From contig CM023540.1 in the NCBI GenBank assembly GCA_013350335.1, positions 52,886,905-52,950,904 of the forward strand: 64,000 bases of DNA, in the 5' to 3' direction. How positions within the stretch are numbered: position 1 is the stretch's first letter; the number at the start of each line of letters is the position of its first letter. Origin of the DNA: Chimonanthus salicifolius. Taxonomy: Eukaryota > Streptophyta > Magnoliopsida > Laurales > Calycanthaceae. A program made the translations under genes and the position numbers. The notes under the pieces were generated by a model, which had not been told where the DNA came from, did not search any database, and saw only the letters and a list, made by a program, of their open reading frames with translations. Below, piece by piece: positions 1-11,760 of the stretch.

Positions 1-1862
1 GCTCATACAATGACCTACAAAATGGGTCATGGGTTCGGCCACACACCATGGCTGAACCCATGATGTCTTGTTCCCCATTTTCCTTGGATCCTTTGGCACA
101 TTTTAGATCTATCACAAGTCCTTTTATGAGAGATTTACATCATGCATTTAAATCACCATTTTAGGGTATCATTTCATACTTTGGGTCCATCAAAATTATC
201 AACATTTTCCCATTTATTTCTCCATAAATCATAACCATTAAATCCACCATTATCACCATAGGGTTCGGCCATACACCATGGCCGAACCCATGGTTCACAA
301 TCCATAACTTTCTATGCCCTCCAATGCCATAAAATCCCTTTACATTTCCATCATAAAAAGCATTTTGAAACATTTCCCACATTCACTCATTTACTACAAT
401 TCATTAACTTAACACCCTCATTGCTTTCCATTCTTAAAACCTTAACCAATTACATCAAAGACCAAATCACCCACCATGGGGTTCGGCCATACTACATGGC
501 CGAACCCTATGGCCCATAATTTTATTCCAATTACCCCATTCCATGCTTAATTTCATAATTTACATAATGCACATAACCATTTAGTCATTTTCTTACCCTA
601 ACCCTAATTCACCCATTTAGGGTTTTCTCCATCTTCCACCCTCTCATTTGATGGGTTTAAACTCCATAGCATAAAATTATCTATCCACCATTACATTAAT
701 ACAAAATAAACTCCAATTCTTAAACCCTAAGATCCAAAATTTCTTGTTTAAGAAATACTCACAATCCGACGTCTCCACCGATTTCCGTCACTCCCGTCGG
801 TCTCCGTAGCCTCCTCTCTCCTTCCTCTTGATCTTTGATAGGTCAAGATTCTTGATTAATGGTGGCAATCCCCAACCCTAGAATCGGCCAAGGTAAGTTT
901 AAATTGAAAGAGGGAAGAGGAAAGGATGATGAGAGGGGAGATAGTCACCTTGACCTTAGAGTGATTTTGTGTAAATTTCCACTTCTTTCTTCTCTCCTTC
1001 TCTTCTTAGCTTCCTTTCCTTAATTTTTTCTTCTCTTCTCCTTCCTAGTGTGGGACGGCCATGGAGAATGACAATGGAGAGAGTTGAAAAGAGGATAAGA
1101 AAATGGAAAAGAACTCAAGACCTACCCCCCATTTGGTGACTTAAACTTACCCTTTACATTAACTACTCTCACCAACCAAAGCAAGATATTTTAAAGATCT
1201 TTTATTTGCTTTATGGTGGTGGTTATCTAAACCACCACCAAGCCCAACGTGTTTAACCTTGGAGGTGGGGTAGCTTGGTCTCCATTTGACTAATTTTAAC
1301 CCATTTAGCCACTAATTTAATAATTTAATAATTTAATTAATTTGATAATTTCCTTAGGTTAACTCATTTGTACTTAACCTAATTCCCATTATTCCACCCA
1401 TGGTTGACCAAATCAACCATGGTGGCCGGCCCCACCAATCATTGGCCCACACACCACCTCACTTGATGAGGTGGAGGTGGGTCCCACTTGGCCACATCAA
1501 CTTGGTTTAATTCCAAATAACTTAGGTGATTTAAACTTCATTCCATTCATTCTAAATGGATCACCATTAGGCCCATGGCCCAATTACATTTCCATCTTAC
1601 CCATTTACCTTAAAGCTTAGCCATCTTGACCCATTGGTTCCCAAATGGGTATTTGACCCAATTTGACCAACCATGGCCCAATTGGCCATCATTGACCACT
1701 TAAATGACTTTAAAATCCACTCCATGGTCTATTGGGCCATAATTGGGCCTTTGTCCAAATTTTGGCCCATTTACCCCTTTATTTCATAAATTTTCCAATT
1801 TTCATCCTTAAAATAAATAATATTCCCATTTATATTAATTTTAAAAATTCCGGGCCCTTACA
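1..1862 (-). mobile_element. Gypsy LTR, minus orientation, left part outside window
   Basis: Non-coding AT-rich sequence that ends at 1862 in CCCTTACA, the reverse complement of the TGTAA start used by the gypsy LTRs in this window. Directly after it, the sequence matches the interior of element A's LTR (compare 1863 onward with 14753 onward), so this LTR was inserted into A's 5' LTR. It carries three copies of the TTCGGCCAT/ATGGCCGAA palindrome. Its other end and its target duplication lie left of the window, so I cannot say whether it is a solo LTR or one end of a full element. Confidence 0.75.
31..507. repeat. Dispersed palindrome array (3 copies)
   Basis: Imperfect inverted repeats at about 31-59, 260-289 and 479-507, consensus GGGTTCGGCCAT, about 5 nt loop, ATGGCCGAACCC. 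The sequence between copies shows no obvious relationship from one gap to the next. The same motif recurs in five other LTRs here. Confidence 0.9.
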
Positions 1863-2007
1863 TGGCATGTATTCATGGACATCTCATGCATGGCATGAGG
1901 TGATGGTTATGTAACTGGAGGGTCCACACTCCGTCGAGGCGTCCGAAAAACCTATGTGGAGGTACCTTGATGATAAGAATCCCATCAAGAGGAAACCGGA
2001 GGGTCCA
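1863..2007 (+). mobile_element. Element A 5' LTR, first fragment
   Basis: Near-identical to 14753-14900 of the 3' LTR and includes the start of the 81-bp repeat block. It stops at the GTCCA duplication (2003-2007) that precedes the inserted solo LTR and resumes at 5874. Confidence 0.88.
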
Positions 2008-2739
2008 TGTAACACCCCGCCCTTTTCACTCTAATTTTCAGAGTTTATTTTTTTTTTTTTAATATAATAATAATCAACAAGTGATCGGGGCGGAATGTCA
2101 CGACGCGAGTTAAGTTCGGATCTCTAAATCCGACCCTTAACTGGCCAAGCCCATGTGCGTATGAACTAAGTCCATAAAACTGATCCGCACATGGTATATA
2201 TATAACTTGCGGAATTAACTTAGTCTAGATCTAACTGAGGTTATAATAGAACCTATGATTAATCCAATTTCCATTTTTAGATAGCAAAGTACATAACTTA
2301 TTTTCCAAAATCACTAATCGATCTTAACTAATCGTTTAATCCAAACATCCAACATAAAACAAACCATAGCATCTAATTAACTACATTATTACATGCCCAC
2401 ATCATCTAGCTAACAAATTACATTGTCCAAATAAATCAACTACCAAGTCCATAAACAATCCATTCATAGTCCATTCCAATCATTCAAAACGCCCAAGTTT
2501 TCGTGCTTGGTCCTCTTCTCCAACCACGTTCTTTCCTTTCCCTGCATCATCCACTAAGGATATAGATAGGGCGTTAGATCAACGCACCCAGTAGTGTTTC
2601 CGAATAGGGCTACCACTTGGTTAGTCAAACATGCAAATAATATAATGATAGCACATGTGTAACAAAATTCAATAAAAACATGCTATGTATGAAATGAACA
2701 TGTAATGAGTCCCACCCATCACCATTCAACATAGACATC

Positions 2740-2895
2740 ACTTGACGGTATTCTCATCGTCAAGGTAACCCACAGTGGTCTTTCGGACGCCCCGACGGAG
2801 TGTGGCCTCCGGATTCCTCCTGATGGGATTCTCATCATCAGGGTACCCCACAATGGTCTTTCGGACACCCCGACGGAGTGTGGCCTCCGGTTACT
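2740..2895 (-). repeat. Two 78-bp units of the LTR minisatellite
   Basis: The block containing GACGGAGTGTGGCCTCCGG occurs at 2794 and 2872, a 78-bp period. It is the reverse-complement counterpart of the 81-bp units in element A's LTRs. Each unit contains the small inverted repeat CTTGATG...CATCAAG or a variant. Confidence 0.85.
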
Positions 2896-3189
2896 ACACC
2901 ATCATCCCATGCCATGCATGAGATGTCTATGCAAACATGCCATTTGTAAATATAACATTTGATTCAGATAACTTATTCAAATAAACATAAAATAGCAAAT
3001 AAGTTATGTGGTTACAACAAGGTAGGAAACCTACTATAGTTTACTTTGTTCGATCCTTCCTTTGGACCGTCTTCCGATCACGGCTCGCTCACCGTTCTAA
3101 AAATCTGAATACCCTATGTACATGGCAGCAAGTTAATCATTTATCCACCTAATTTCCAGCAAAGCTTAATGTTCCAAGAACCACCTAAT

Positions 3190-4487
3190 GGGGTTCGGCC
3201 AAAGCCATAGCCAAACCTCATCCATTAAAACTTTGGTCATTCATTTATTTAATTAAAACCTATCTAATTACCCAAACTTCTAAATGAACCTTGATAGGAT
3301 TCGGCCATACATTATGGCTGAACCTTACCACTTTGGTTTTAGCCCATTTATCCCATCATATGATCATTTTATTTTTGATCATTTCAGCCATAATTACGAT
3401 TGTGCCATTGAGACCAACCTTTGCTTTAAATTAACTAACTTTCATCACCAAACATAAAACCCTCTTTAGTGGGGTTCAGCCATACACACGGCTGAACCTC
3501 ACCACTTAATTTGATCCTTCTTAAACCTTCCATATCTTCATATAAACCAACAATTATGTCCCACAATTACCATTAGTGGGGTTCGGCCATACACATGGCC
3601 GAACCTCACCAATGTGATTTTATACTCAATTTCCATCATTCATATTGGCCGATTACTTACCCATACTAACTCCATAAACAACATATATTATTCTTAAATC
3701 AAAGCATATAATTAATACCTAATGTTCATCATAAACTTAACCCAATTATTCCACAAAACAGTCCATGGGTTTTCATGGTTTCCATGGTTTCCATGGGGTT
3801 CTCAATCATGAAAACCAACATCATTTTACATGGGGTTCGGCCCTCTATCATGGCTGAACCCAATGATTACGTTTACTGTTTTTAAACCTCAATTAACCAG
3901 GTAATAACTGTATATCTAAATCAGGTTTTTAATCCTCAAACAACCCTCCAAATTTAGCCCAATTTCATAGGGTTCGGCCATGTTTATTGGCCGAACACCA
4001 TGAGATTAATTTTGAACATTTAGTCCTTCAACTTAGGTCTGAAACCAGCACCCAAATCCATGTTTTTTAACCATTCTAAAACATGTATTTACATGTTAAA
4101 ATAATAACCCAAAACAGTCCACCAACTTCATGGTTTATATGTCTCAAATACATCAAAACCAAACCATCATTTGCATGGGGTTCGGCCCTCCATGGTGGCC
4201 GAACCCTATGTCCTTTGGTTTTGAATTTCTTAATCATTCATCTATGTCCAAAACAAACTTCCTTATTTATGTTTTAACCTTTTTAAAACACACACTTAAA
4301 ACCATCTAAAAACAGTCCCATATTTGTATGGTTTTAATTTCCAAAAACCATCTAAATAAATCAATTATTTCCCATGGGGTTTGGCCATCCAATGGGGCCG
4401 AACCCTATGGTGCATCTTTTTATCTCATTTATGTACTTCCAACCAATATTTAACCTTTGTTAGATTCGGTCATCCAATGGCCGGATC
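3190..4487. repeat. Dispersed palindrome array (9 copies)
   Basis: Copies near 3190, 3298, 3472, 3582, 3836, 3970, 4179, 4377 and 4463. The copy at 3472 has TTCAGCC in one arm and GGCTGAA in the other, a paired change from TTCGGCC/GGCCGAA. Spacing varies from about 90 to 250 bp. Confidence 0.9.
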
Positions 4488-5873
4488 ATGATTTAAAAAT
4501 TGTTCATCGAAAAACCTACCGTTTCCGCGACTCCTCCAATTGATCTTCCCTCCGGCTTGTTCCTTGTCCTTTCTTAGCCTCTCCTTCTTCTCGATTCCTT
4601 GATGATCAGGGACTGATTTAAACAACCAGCTGTTGTTCTTGGTAGAAAACAGCAAAGAGAGAAAGAGATAGAATTTTTTACTTTGGATGGAATACCTTGA
4701 GGCCCACTCTTTTGCTCAAGGTATGCTTTTATCTTGGTGAAACAAATCAATCAAGGACTGATTTCATATCACTAATCAGCTGCTGCTCTTAGTGTTTAGG
4801 AAGATAAAAACGACCAAGAGAGAGAGATAGGGAGAGAAAAACTGAAACTTCTTTGGCTAAATTTCATTCAGCCCATATGATCTCTTTGGTACTCAAAAAT
4901 TGTAACTCCTAATGCATTTATCTTTAACTCTTATTTCCTTTGGGGGTTTCATCCTTGAGATGAAACCCTCCAACGTTTTTAACCCTTGACCTTCCATCTA
5001 AGGTGGTTAATCCTCATGGTTCCAATGCATGTAACATTTTTAAATATAAAACCTTTATGTAACCATTATTTCTTAATACCTTCCTTGGGGGTTTCATCTT
5101 TGAGATGAACCTCCAAGGGTACCCAACGGCCTATGCACATCCTTGTAAATTGTTTGCATTCCCTCCTTTATTCATGCATTTGTAACTCTCAAAGCCACCA
5201 CCCCTCATATATCCATGGTAGCCGTTACATGCATGAAATTGCTCATGCATGCAACCAACGTCCCTATGCATTCTATGTAATTTCAAAGTGTAACTCCCAT
5301 TCAAAATGTAACTCCCATTTTATTCATCACCTAAATGGGGGTTACATGCATGGTAATGTCTCCCATGCTCCAACGTTTTTCCTTGCTCAAAATTTGGAAT
5401 TTAAAACACTTCTCCTCTCATTCACACACTTCACTCACTTACATTAAAAATACATATTCATCCAACTCATTTATTCAACTCACCCAACCTATGTCATTCA
5501 TTTAATTTAACTTAACTAATAAACTCAACTTAACTAAACCCACCATTCATTTCAACTCAAACCACACTCAAGCAATTAATAAACTTAAATTAACTAAGCT
5601 TGAACTCCATCCATGGTTAATCATGCCATTCACGACCCATTGGGTCCCATCTAGCCATTTTGACCCATTTATCAAAATTTGACCCAACCATGATTCTTGA
5701 CCCGTTTAAATTCATCTTGTCCATTTATTTGTTTTGTAAACAAACTACCATCCTTTGGGTCTTGATTGAGCCATTGACCCATTTAAATTCAAATCAATTT
5801 TATCACAATGGCAATTCCGTAAATATGAATATTTTCACATAAAATGATAACTTTGAAATTCCAGGGTGTTACA

Positions 5874-6708
5874 GTCCACACTCCGTTGGGGCGTCTGAAC
5901 AACCTATGTGGAGGTACCTTGATGATGAGAATCCCGTCAAGAGGAAACCGGAAGGTCCACACTCCGTCGGGGCATCCGAACAACCTATGTGGAGGTACCT
6001 TGATGATGAGAATCCCATAAAAAAGAGGCTATGTATACTTGTGATGGGTGGGACTCATTACATTTGCATACATACATAGCATTGTTTTTGTGAGCTTTTG
6101 ATGATCATGTATTATTATGGTATTTGCATGTTTTTATACTAACCTTATGGTAGCCCTAATCGGAAACACCTATTGGGCACGTTGATCTAACGCCCTATTT
6201 CTATCCTTAGTGGATGACACAGGAAAGGGAAAGGTCGAGGATCGCGAAGGAAACCAAGCATAGGAGTTTGGGCATTTGAATGGTTTTATTTATGGACTTT
6301 TTGTTTAAGTTTACATGGAAATGTAATTTGTTAGTTAGATGTCGGCATGTAATAACTTAGTTAACTATTTGCTATGGTTTGGAATGGTTTAGAATGGTTT
6401 GAATGAATGTTTAAGTTTAAGTTAATTTTGGAGATATGATATTGTACTTTGCTAACTAAAAATGGAGTAGTTCTAGGTTCTATTATAACCTATAGTTAGA
6501 TTAAGTACATTCCACAAGTTTTAGTTAGTACCATATGTGAATCATTTTTCATGGACTTAGTTCATGCACATATGGGTTTGGCCAGTTAAGGGTCGGACTT
6601 TAGAAGTCCGAACTTAACTCGCGTCGTGACACTCCGCTCTGATCACTTGTTTATTATTTAAAAAAAAACTAAACTCTGATTTTCTTGTGAAAAAAGCGGG
6701 GCGTTACA
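5874..6708 (+). mobile_element. Element A 5' LTR, 3' fragment
   Basis: Resumes the A LTR after the solo LTR and matches about 14980-15811 of the 3' LTR with few differences. It contains the remainder of the 81-bp block (three units in total in this LTR against four in the 3' LTR), the conserved segment around GGGCACGTTGATCTAACG (6173), the terminal hairpin (6593-6613) and the end GCGTTACA at 6708, two bases before the primer site. Confidence 0.93.
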
Positions 6709-6710
6709 GT

Positions 6711-6722
6711 TGGTATCAGAGC
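6711..6722 (+). other. Primer binding site of element A (tRNA-iMet)
   Basis: TGGTATCAGAGC, complementary to the 3' end of plant initiator methionine tRNA, starts two bases after the 5' LTR. It marks where minus-strand DNA synthesis is primed. Confidence 0.93.
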
Positions 6723-7118
6723 GAAACGGGAAGTTGAATCTTTCGAAGTAAAATTAAGACGGTTTCATGTCTCACTGACAGATAAGAATCCCAACTGACC
6801 GATTCTTCAGAATCTGCTGATTGGGGGCCAGATTAATTTACTTCGTTAGACTCAGACTGAGCAATCAATCTGAGAACAACAATGAAAGATAGCAAAAAGT
6901 ACAGCCATCATAAGTGGATCTATCAAACATAGTAAAATAGGATACACATCCCCGATATCCCCAAATTGAGAAACAAACAATAGGTATTTAGAAATTTTCC
7001 CCCCAAAAACAAAGGAAAACCAAGAGTGCATATTTGGAAATCTTCCCAAAATTGTGAAAAACACAAACTGTACGAGGAAACTAAGTCAATAATGTTTTCA
7101 TGACTTAGGAAAAAAAAA
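6723..7118 (+). other. Untranslated leader of element A
   Basis: About 400 bp of A-rich sequence between the primer site and the gag start codon. A packaging signal would be expected here, but I recognise no specific motif. Confidence 0.7.
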
Positions 7119-8345
7119 ATGTCTCCAAAAAGAAAGACACGACAAGGCAGTAAAGGGAAGGAGAAAGTCGTACATGAAGAAGAGAGGGAAGAATCTCAAC
7201 ATGAGAAGGAGCAGTCTCAACATGAAAAATCGCAGCATGAGGAAGAGGAACAGCACTCACGGAGGGAAGAGGAAGAACGACAATCTCGACTTGAAGAAGA
7301 AAAACAATCATCCCGTCAAGAGGAAGAGGGGCAAAGCAACATCAATATACCACATGTGCCGCCTGAACTACAAAGTTTAGTTCAAGCAGTAGTGACTTCT
7401 GTTCTCCAGCAGCATATGAATGGAAACGGAAGTTCTAATGGTGCCAATGATCGGAGAATGGTCAGAGAATTCCAGCAACACCGCCCTCCCTACTTCAAAG
7501 GGAATGAAGGGGCTGTCGGAGCCGAACATTGGCTGAAGAAGATCACTCAGATCTTGACCCTACTCAAGATCTTGAGTCATGCTGACAGAATTTTGCTGGC
7601 TACATCACAGCTAATTGAAGATGCCGGTAAATGGAGGGAGGTGATGGAGAAACAGCGGGCACTCATACCGGAAGGAGAGAGGACGGCCATGACCTGGGAA
7701 GAGTTATCAGCGACCTTTTTGGAACACTACTTTCCTGAGGAGGAGAAAGAGCTCCAGACTCAAGCCTTCTTATCCTTGGTACAGGGCTCTATGACGGTGG
7801 CAGAGTATCATCGGGAATTCCTCAGCCTGTCTTGCTATGCATTCTAAATGGTGGACACAGAGCACCGCAGGGCATGGAAGTTTGAGCGGGGTCTACGGCC
7901 AAACATCAGGGCCAAAGTGACCATATTTAAGGCAGCCACACTGGCAGAAGTTGTCAGCAGGGTCACAATAGCTGAGAATGAGATGGCTGACTTTTCGCGC
8001 TTTGACAACCGCCGAACTCAGAGTGGGAGGGGCACATATCAGCCCAACAAGAAGTTCCAACCGAACTTCAGCAAACCCTCACCATCTACTGGGTCAACAA
8101 GGGGCTTTCGTCCCAACCAGCCCTCCCCATCTGCATCAGTCACTTAGGCTTTTAGAGGAGTGAACAACTGCTTCCACTGTGATCAGCCGGGACACTTCAA
8201 GAGGGATTGCCGAAAGCTCAACAAGCTCTCATATTCCAGAGGATCATTCCGTCCACCAGCTAGGCCAGTTAACTCCTGGGGAGGCAGGACATGTAACCAG
8301 GAGGGACGGGCGCCTAACCCTACTGGATCTGGACAACTGTTTACT
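7119..8345 (+). pseudogene. gag: Element A gag (capsid/nucleocapsid), disrupted
   Basis: Encodes the structural protein that packages retrotransposon RNA. It begins with ATG at 7119 followed by a basic, Lys/Arg-rich N-terminus and a long Glu/Gln/Arg-rich low-complexity stretch (about residues 20-75). The retrotransposon gag domain follows (residues about 110-240, around LKILSHADRILLATSQLIED and FLEHYFPEEE). It ends in one CCHC zinc knuckle (CFHC...GHFK.DC, 8169-8210). The reading frame stays the same throughout but is broken by TAA at 7845-7847 and TAG near 8145. Element C reads through both places (Tyr and Gln), so these are inactivating mutations. Continues into the protease. Confidence 0.9.
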
Positions 8346-8790
8346 CTAGCTCCTTCAGCGGATGTGGATCATTCAGTGATTCAAGGTATGGAAGTTGTCA
8401 GTAGTTCCTATGCTTATGCACTGTTTGATTTTAGAGCTTCACACTCCTTTATATCTGCATCATTTATAACTGCTACCGGTACTTTAGTTCAAAAATTGTC
8501 TACAACACTCACAATTGTATCTCCTGTCGGAGACGCGTCTTTGGGACTCATATGCACGATAGTGAATACTGAACTCCCTGGACTCAGATTTGAGTTCAAT
8601 TATCTGGTACTCGACATGACTGAGTACGATACTATCTTCGGCATGGACTGGTTGGCCAGTTTTCAAGCCAACATTGATTGTTATCGCTGCAGAGTGACAT
8701 TTTGGTCACCCGAAGGAAAGCAGTATGTGGTTCGTATAGACAAGCAGAGCAGACTGCAGGAAGGGTTGAACCATTTGGTATTGAACAATA
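8346..8790 (+). pseudogene. pol: Element A aspartic protease
   Basis: Retropepsin-like protease that would process the gag-pol precursor. The active-site region reads ALFD-F-R-AS at 8418-8441, with the Asp codon at 8427. Retropepsins normally have DSGAS or DTGAS, so Ser and, more importantly, Gly are replaced. The downstream segment [11 protein letters not shown] is the usual second landmark of gypsy proteases. It is in frame with gag and with reverse transcriptase. Element C has the same Gly-to-Arg change. Activity is unlikely unless this change is tolerated. Confidence 0.85.
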
Positions 8791-10266
8791 TCATCATAAA
8801 CAAGGCACCAGTCACTGAACTTTCGGCAATTGTGAAAGAATTTGCAGATGTTTTCCCAAAAGAACTCCTTGGCTTACCACCCATGAGGGAGCTCAATTTT
8901 AAAATCAAGCTGTATCCTGGCACTTCACCAGTGTCTTTACCACATTATTGGATGGCATCAGCAGATATGTCTGAGTTAAAGAGGTATATTGATGAACTGC
9001 TCAAACTGGGTTGCATCCGGAATAACACATCGTCTTGGGGAGCTCCAGTGTTGTTTGTAAAGAAGAAGGACAGTTCACTCCGGATGTGTGTGGATTACCG
9101 GAAATTGAATCAGCTAACCGTCTGGAACAAGTACCCTTTACCCAGGATCGATGATTTATTCGATCAGTTGAAGGGTTTTAGCCACTTTTCGAAGATTGAC
9201 CTGATGTCCAGTTATCATCAAATCTGGGTTAAGGAGGAAGATATAGAGAAGACAGCCTTCAGGACGCGGTATGGACTATATGAATTTGTAGTCATGCCGT
9301 TTGGACTCACCAATGCACCGGCTGTGTTCATGGACTTAATGAACAGGATCTTCCATCCGTATTTGGACCAGTTTGTTATTGTGTTTATTGATGATATTCT
9401 TGATCTATTCCAAAAGTCAAGAGGAACATGCGGAGCACCTGAGAATAGCTCTGGACACCTTGAGAAAGAACAAGCTATATGCCAAAGCCAGTAAATGTGA
9501 ATTCTGGCTATCCAAGGTTCACTTCTTGGGGCATGTTATATCTGAAGAAGGTATAGTTGTTGATCCGGCTAAAGTGGCGGTAGTAAGCGAGTGGAAAGCT
9601 CCAAAGAATGTGACCAAGATCTGTAGCTTCCTGGGTTTGGCTGGATATTATCGGAAGTTTATCATGGATTTCTCCAAGATAGTATCTCCACTGACTCGAC
9701 TCACTCAGAAAGGAATCAAATATGAGTGGTCAGATCTGTGCAATCAGAGGTTTGAAGAGCTAAAGAAGTGACTTACCACTGCTCCTATCCTAATTTTGCC
9801 TGAAAGAGGCAAATGTTATGAAGTACAATGCGATGCATCAGGAGAGGGACTGGGGTGTACACTCAGTCAAAGTAATCGTGCGGTGGCATACGGATCAAGA
9901 TAGCTGAAAATACATGAACGTCTGTATCCTACGCATGATTTGGAACTAGCCGTAGTGGTCTTCGCTCTTAAAAGCTGGAGACATTATCTTTATGGTGAGA
10001 AGTTTGAAGTATTTTCATATCACAAGAGCTTGAAGTACTTATTTGATCAGAAAGAGCTCAATCTGAGGCAGCGCAGATGGATGGAATATCTCGTGGATTA
10101 TGAGTTCGCGCTTCGATATCATCCGGGTAAGGCGAACAAGGTGGCAGATGCCCTCAGCTGTTTATCACATGAATCAGTGGCATGTTTGATCAGGACAGAG
10201 TGGGAGATGCTGAATACCATTTGAGAGTTTAAACTCTACCTCAATAACCATGGGACAATATACAAT
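8791..10266 (+). pseudogene. pol: Element A reverse transcriptase and RNase H, disrupted
   Basis: Copies element RNA to DNA and removes the template RNA. RT landmarks in order are the LPPMREL segment (about 8872), VDYRKLN (about 9090), YHQIWV and FGLTNAP, with the catalytic FIDD intact at 9384-9395. A one-base insertion just after it (about 9398-9402, seen against element C) shifts frame. Thumb and RNase H follow in the new frame (CDASGEGLGC near 9830, [19 protein letters not shown] near 9935, [13 protein letters not shown] near 10120). Stops are TGA at 9769, TAG at 9901 and TGA at 10222. Element C has Arg or Gln codons at the last two positions. Confidence 0.9.
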
Positions 10267-11704
10267 TTGATTATACAGTCCAACATGGTTACCAAGATTG
10301 AACAGGAGCAGCGAGTAGATCCAAAGATGGAAGAAATATGGGCCAAGATGTCTACTGGCGTGGTCATACCGGATTGGGAATTACGACCAGGACAGGGTCT
10401 TGTATTCCGGGGTAGAATATATGTGCCAAAAAGCTGCAGAAAAGTGTTGTTGACTGAGGCACATCAGACTAAGCTCTCCATTCATCCGGGCAGCACCAAG
10501 ATGTATCACGACCTGAAGAGACATTATTGGTGGCACGGACTCAAAAGGGATGTTGCAGAGTTTGTGGCTCATTGCTTAACTTGTCAGCAAGTTAAGAAGG
10601 AACATCAGAAGCCACCAGAGTTACTCAAACCCCTACCAGTGCCAGAATGGAATGGGAGCACATTTCCATGGATTTTGTAGTGGGGTTCCCGAGGTCTTCA
10701 AAGGGCAATGATGCTATATGGGTTGTGGTAGACCGATTGACCAAGTCTGCGCATTTTATTCCTATCAAGATGACGGATTCATCGGAGACATTGGGTCGGC
10801 GGTATATCAAAGACATCATCAGATTACATGGTATCCTACGGACTATAGTATCCGACATGGATGGTCGATTCACCGGCAGGGCGTGGCAGAGCATGCAGTC
10901 GGCCATGGGGACCGACTTACTGACTAGCACAACATTCCATCCACAAACTGATGGACAATCAGAAAGGACAATACAAACACTGGAGGATATGTTGAGGGCG
11001 TGCATGCTAGACTTCAAGAGTGGATGGAAGGATCAGTTTCCGCTGGTAGAGTTCTCATATAATAACAGTTACCAGGCAAGCTTCAGATGGCACCATTCGA
11101 GGCTTTATATGGTAGACCATGTAGATCACCCGTGTGTTCGACCGAGGCCGGTGAACCTGTGCTGATTGGACCCAAGCTAGTCGCAAAGACTACAACTCAA
11201 ATTCAGTTGATTCGTCAGCATCTATTGATTGCACAGAGTCGGCAAAAGAGCTATGCTGACAAACGGAGGAGGTTCCTTGAATTTGAAGTGGGGGACATGG
11301 TATTCTTGAAGGTCTCGCCACGAAAGGGACACATGAGATTTGGAAAGAAAGGGAAACTGTCACCAAGATACGTGGGGCCGTTTCCAATCATAAGAAGGAT
11401 GGGGGATGTAGCTTATCAGTTAGCACTTCCTTCACAATTGGCATCTCTACACGATGTGTTTCATATATCGATGCTGAGGAAGTACAATCTCGATCCGTTT
11501 CATGTATTGAATGTACAAGATATAGAAGTGCAAAGCGACGTGACATACGTCGAGAGGCCTGTCAGAATAGTGGAGACTGAGGAAAGGGTGTTATGAAACA
11601 GCGATTTAGTTCGTCAAGGTGGTATGCGATCTACATGGTATTGAGGAAGCCACTTGGGAACTCGAATCGGAGATGGGAACAGCTCACCCTGAATTATTTG
11701 TGTA
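10267..11704 (+). pseudogene. pol: Element A integrase with C-terminal chromodomain-like tail
   Basis: Inserts the cDNA into chromatin. An HHCC zinc-binding region ([19 protein letters not shown] ... HCLTCQQVK) spans about 10482-10593. The catalytic core has [19 protein letters not shown] (first Asp), VSDMDGRF (second Asp) and QTDGQSERT. The GPF/Y-like segment LSPRYVGPF and a Tekay-type chromodomain tail (WDRHGIEEATWE in element C) follow, the tail being garbled after 11596. Frames change near 10645 and 11085 by single-base loss, and TGG has become TGA at 11594-11596. The chromodomain of this lineage is known to steer integration to heterochromatin. Confidence 0.88.
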
Positions 11705-11751
11705 ATTTATTTTGGAATCCTATTTTGTTCTATTTTCAAGACGAAATTTTC

Positions 11752-11760
11752 AAAAAGAGG
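11752..11760 (+). other. Polypurine tract of element A
   Basis: AAAAAGAGG lies seven bases upstream of the 3' LTR start (11768) and is the expected plus-strand primer. Element C has the same tract. Confidence 0.75.

Larger units (their letters stand above)
2008..5873 (-). mobile_element. Solo gypsy LTR inserted in element A's 5' LTR
   Basis: Starts TGTAACACC and ends GGTGTTACA, flanked by a perfect 5-bp duplication GTCCA (2003-2007 and 5874-5878). Read on the minus strand it aligns with the Tekay LTRs: its left end (from about 2011) is the reverse complement of the element A LTR 3' end, including the conserved hairpin near 2110-2140. No primer site or coding region is attached, so it is a solo LTR of about 3.87 kb formed by LTR-LTR recombination. 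It carries nine copies of the GGTTCGGCCAT palindrome, two units of the 78-81 bp repeat and two copies of the GTTTCAT/ATGAAAC palindrome (about 4940 and 5087). Confidence 0.93.

Noticed and set aside
31..4487. CRISPR-like look of short palindromic repeats with unrelated spacers
   Set aside because: Spacers range from about 80 to 250 bp, repeats are imperfect, they sit inside LTRs, and the sequence is plant. No cas genes.
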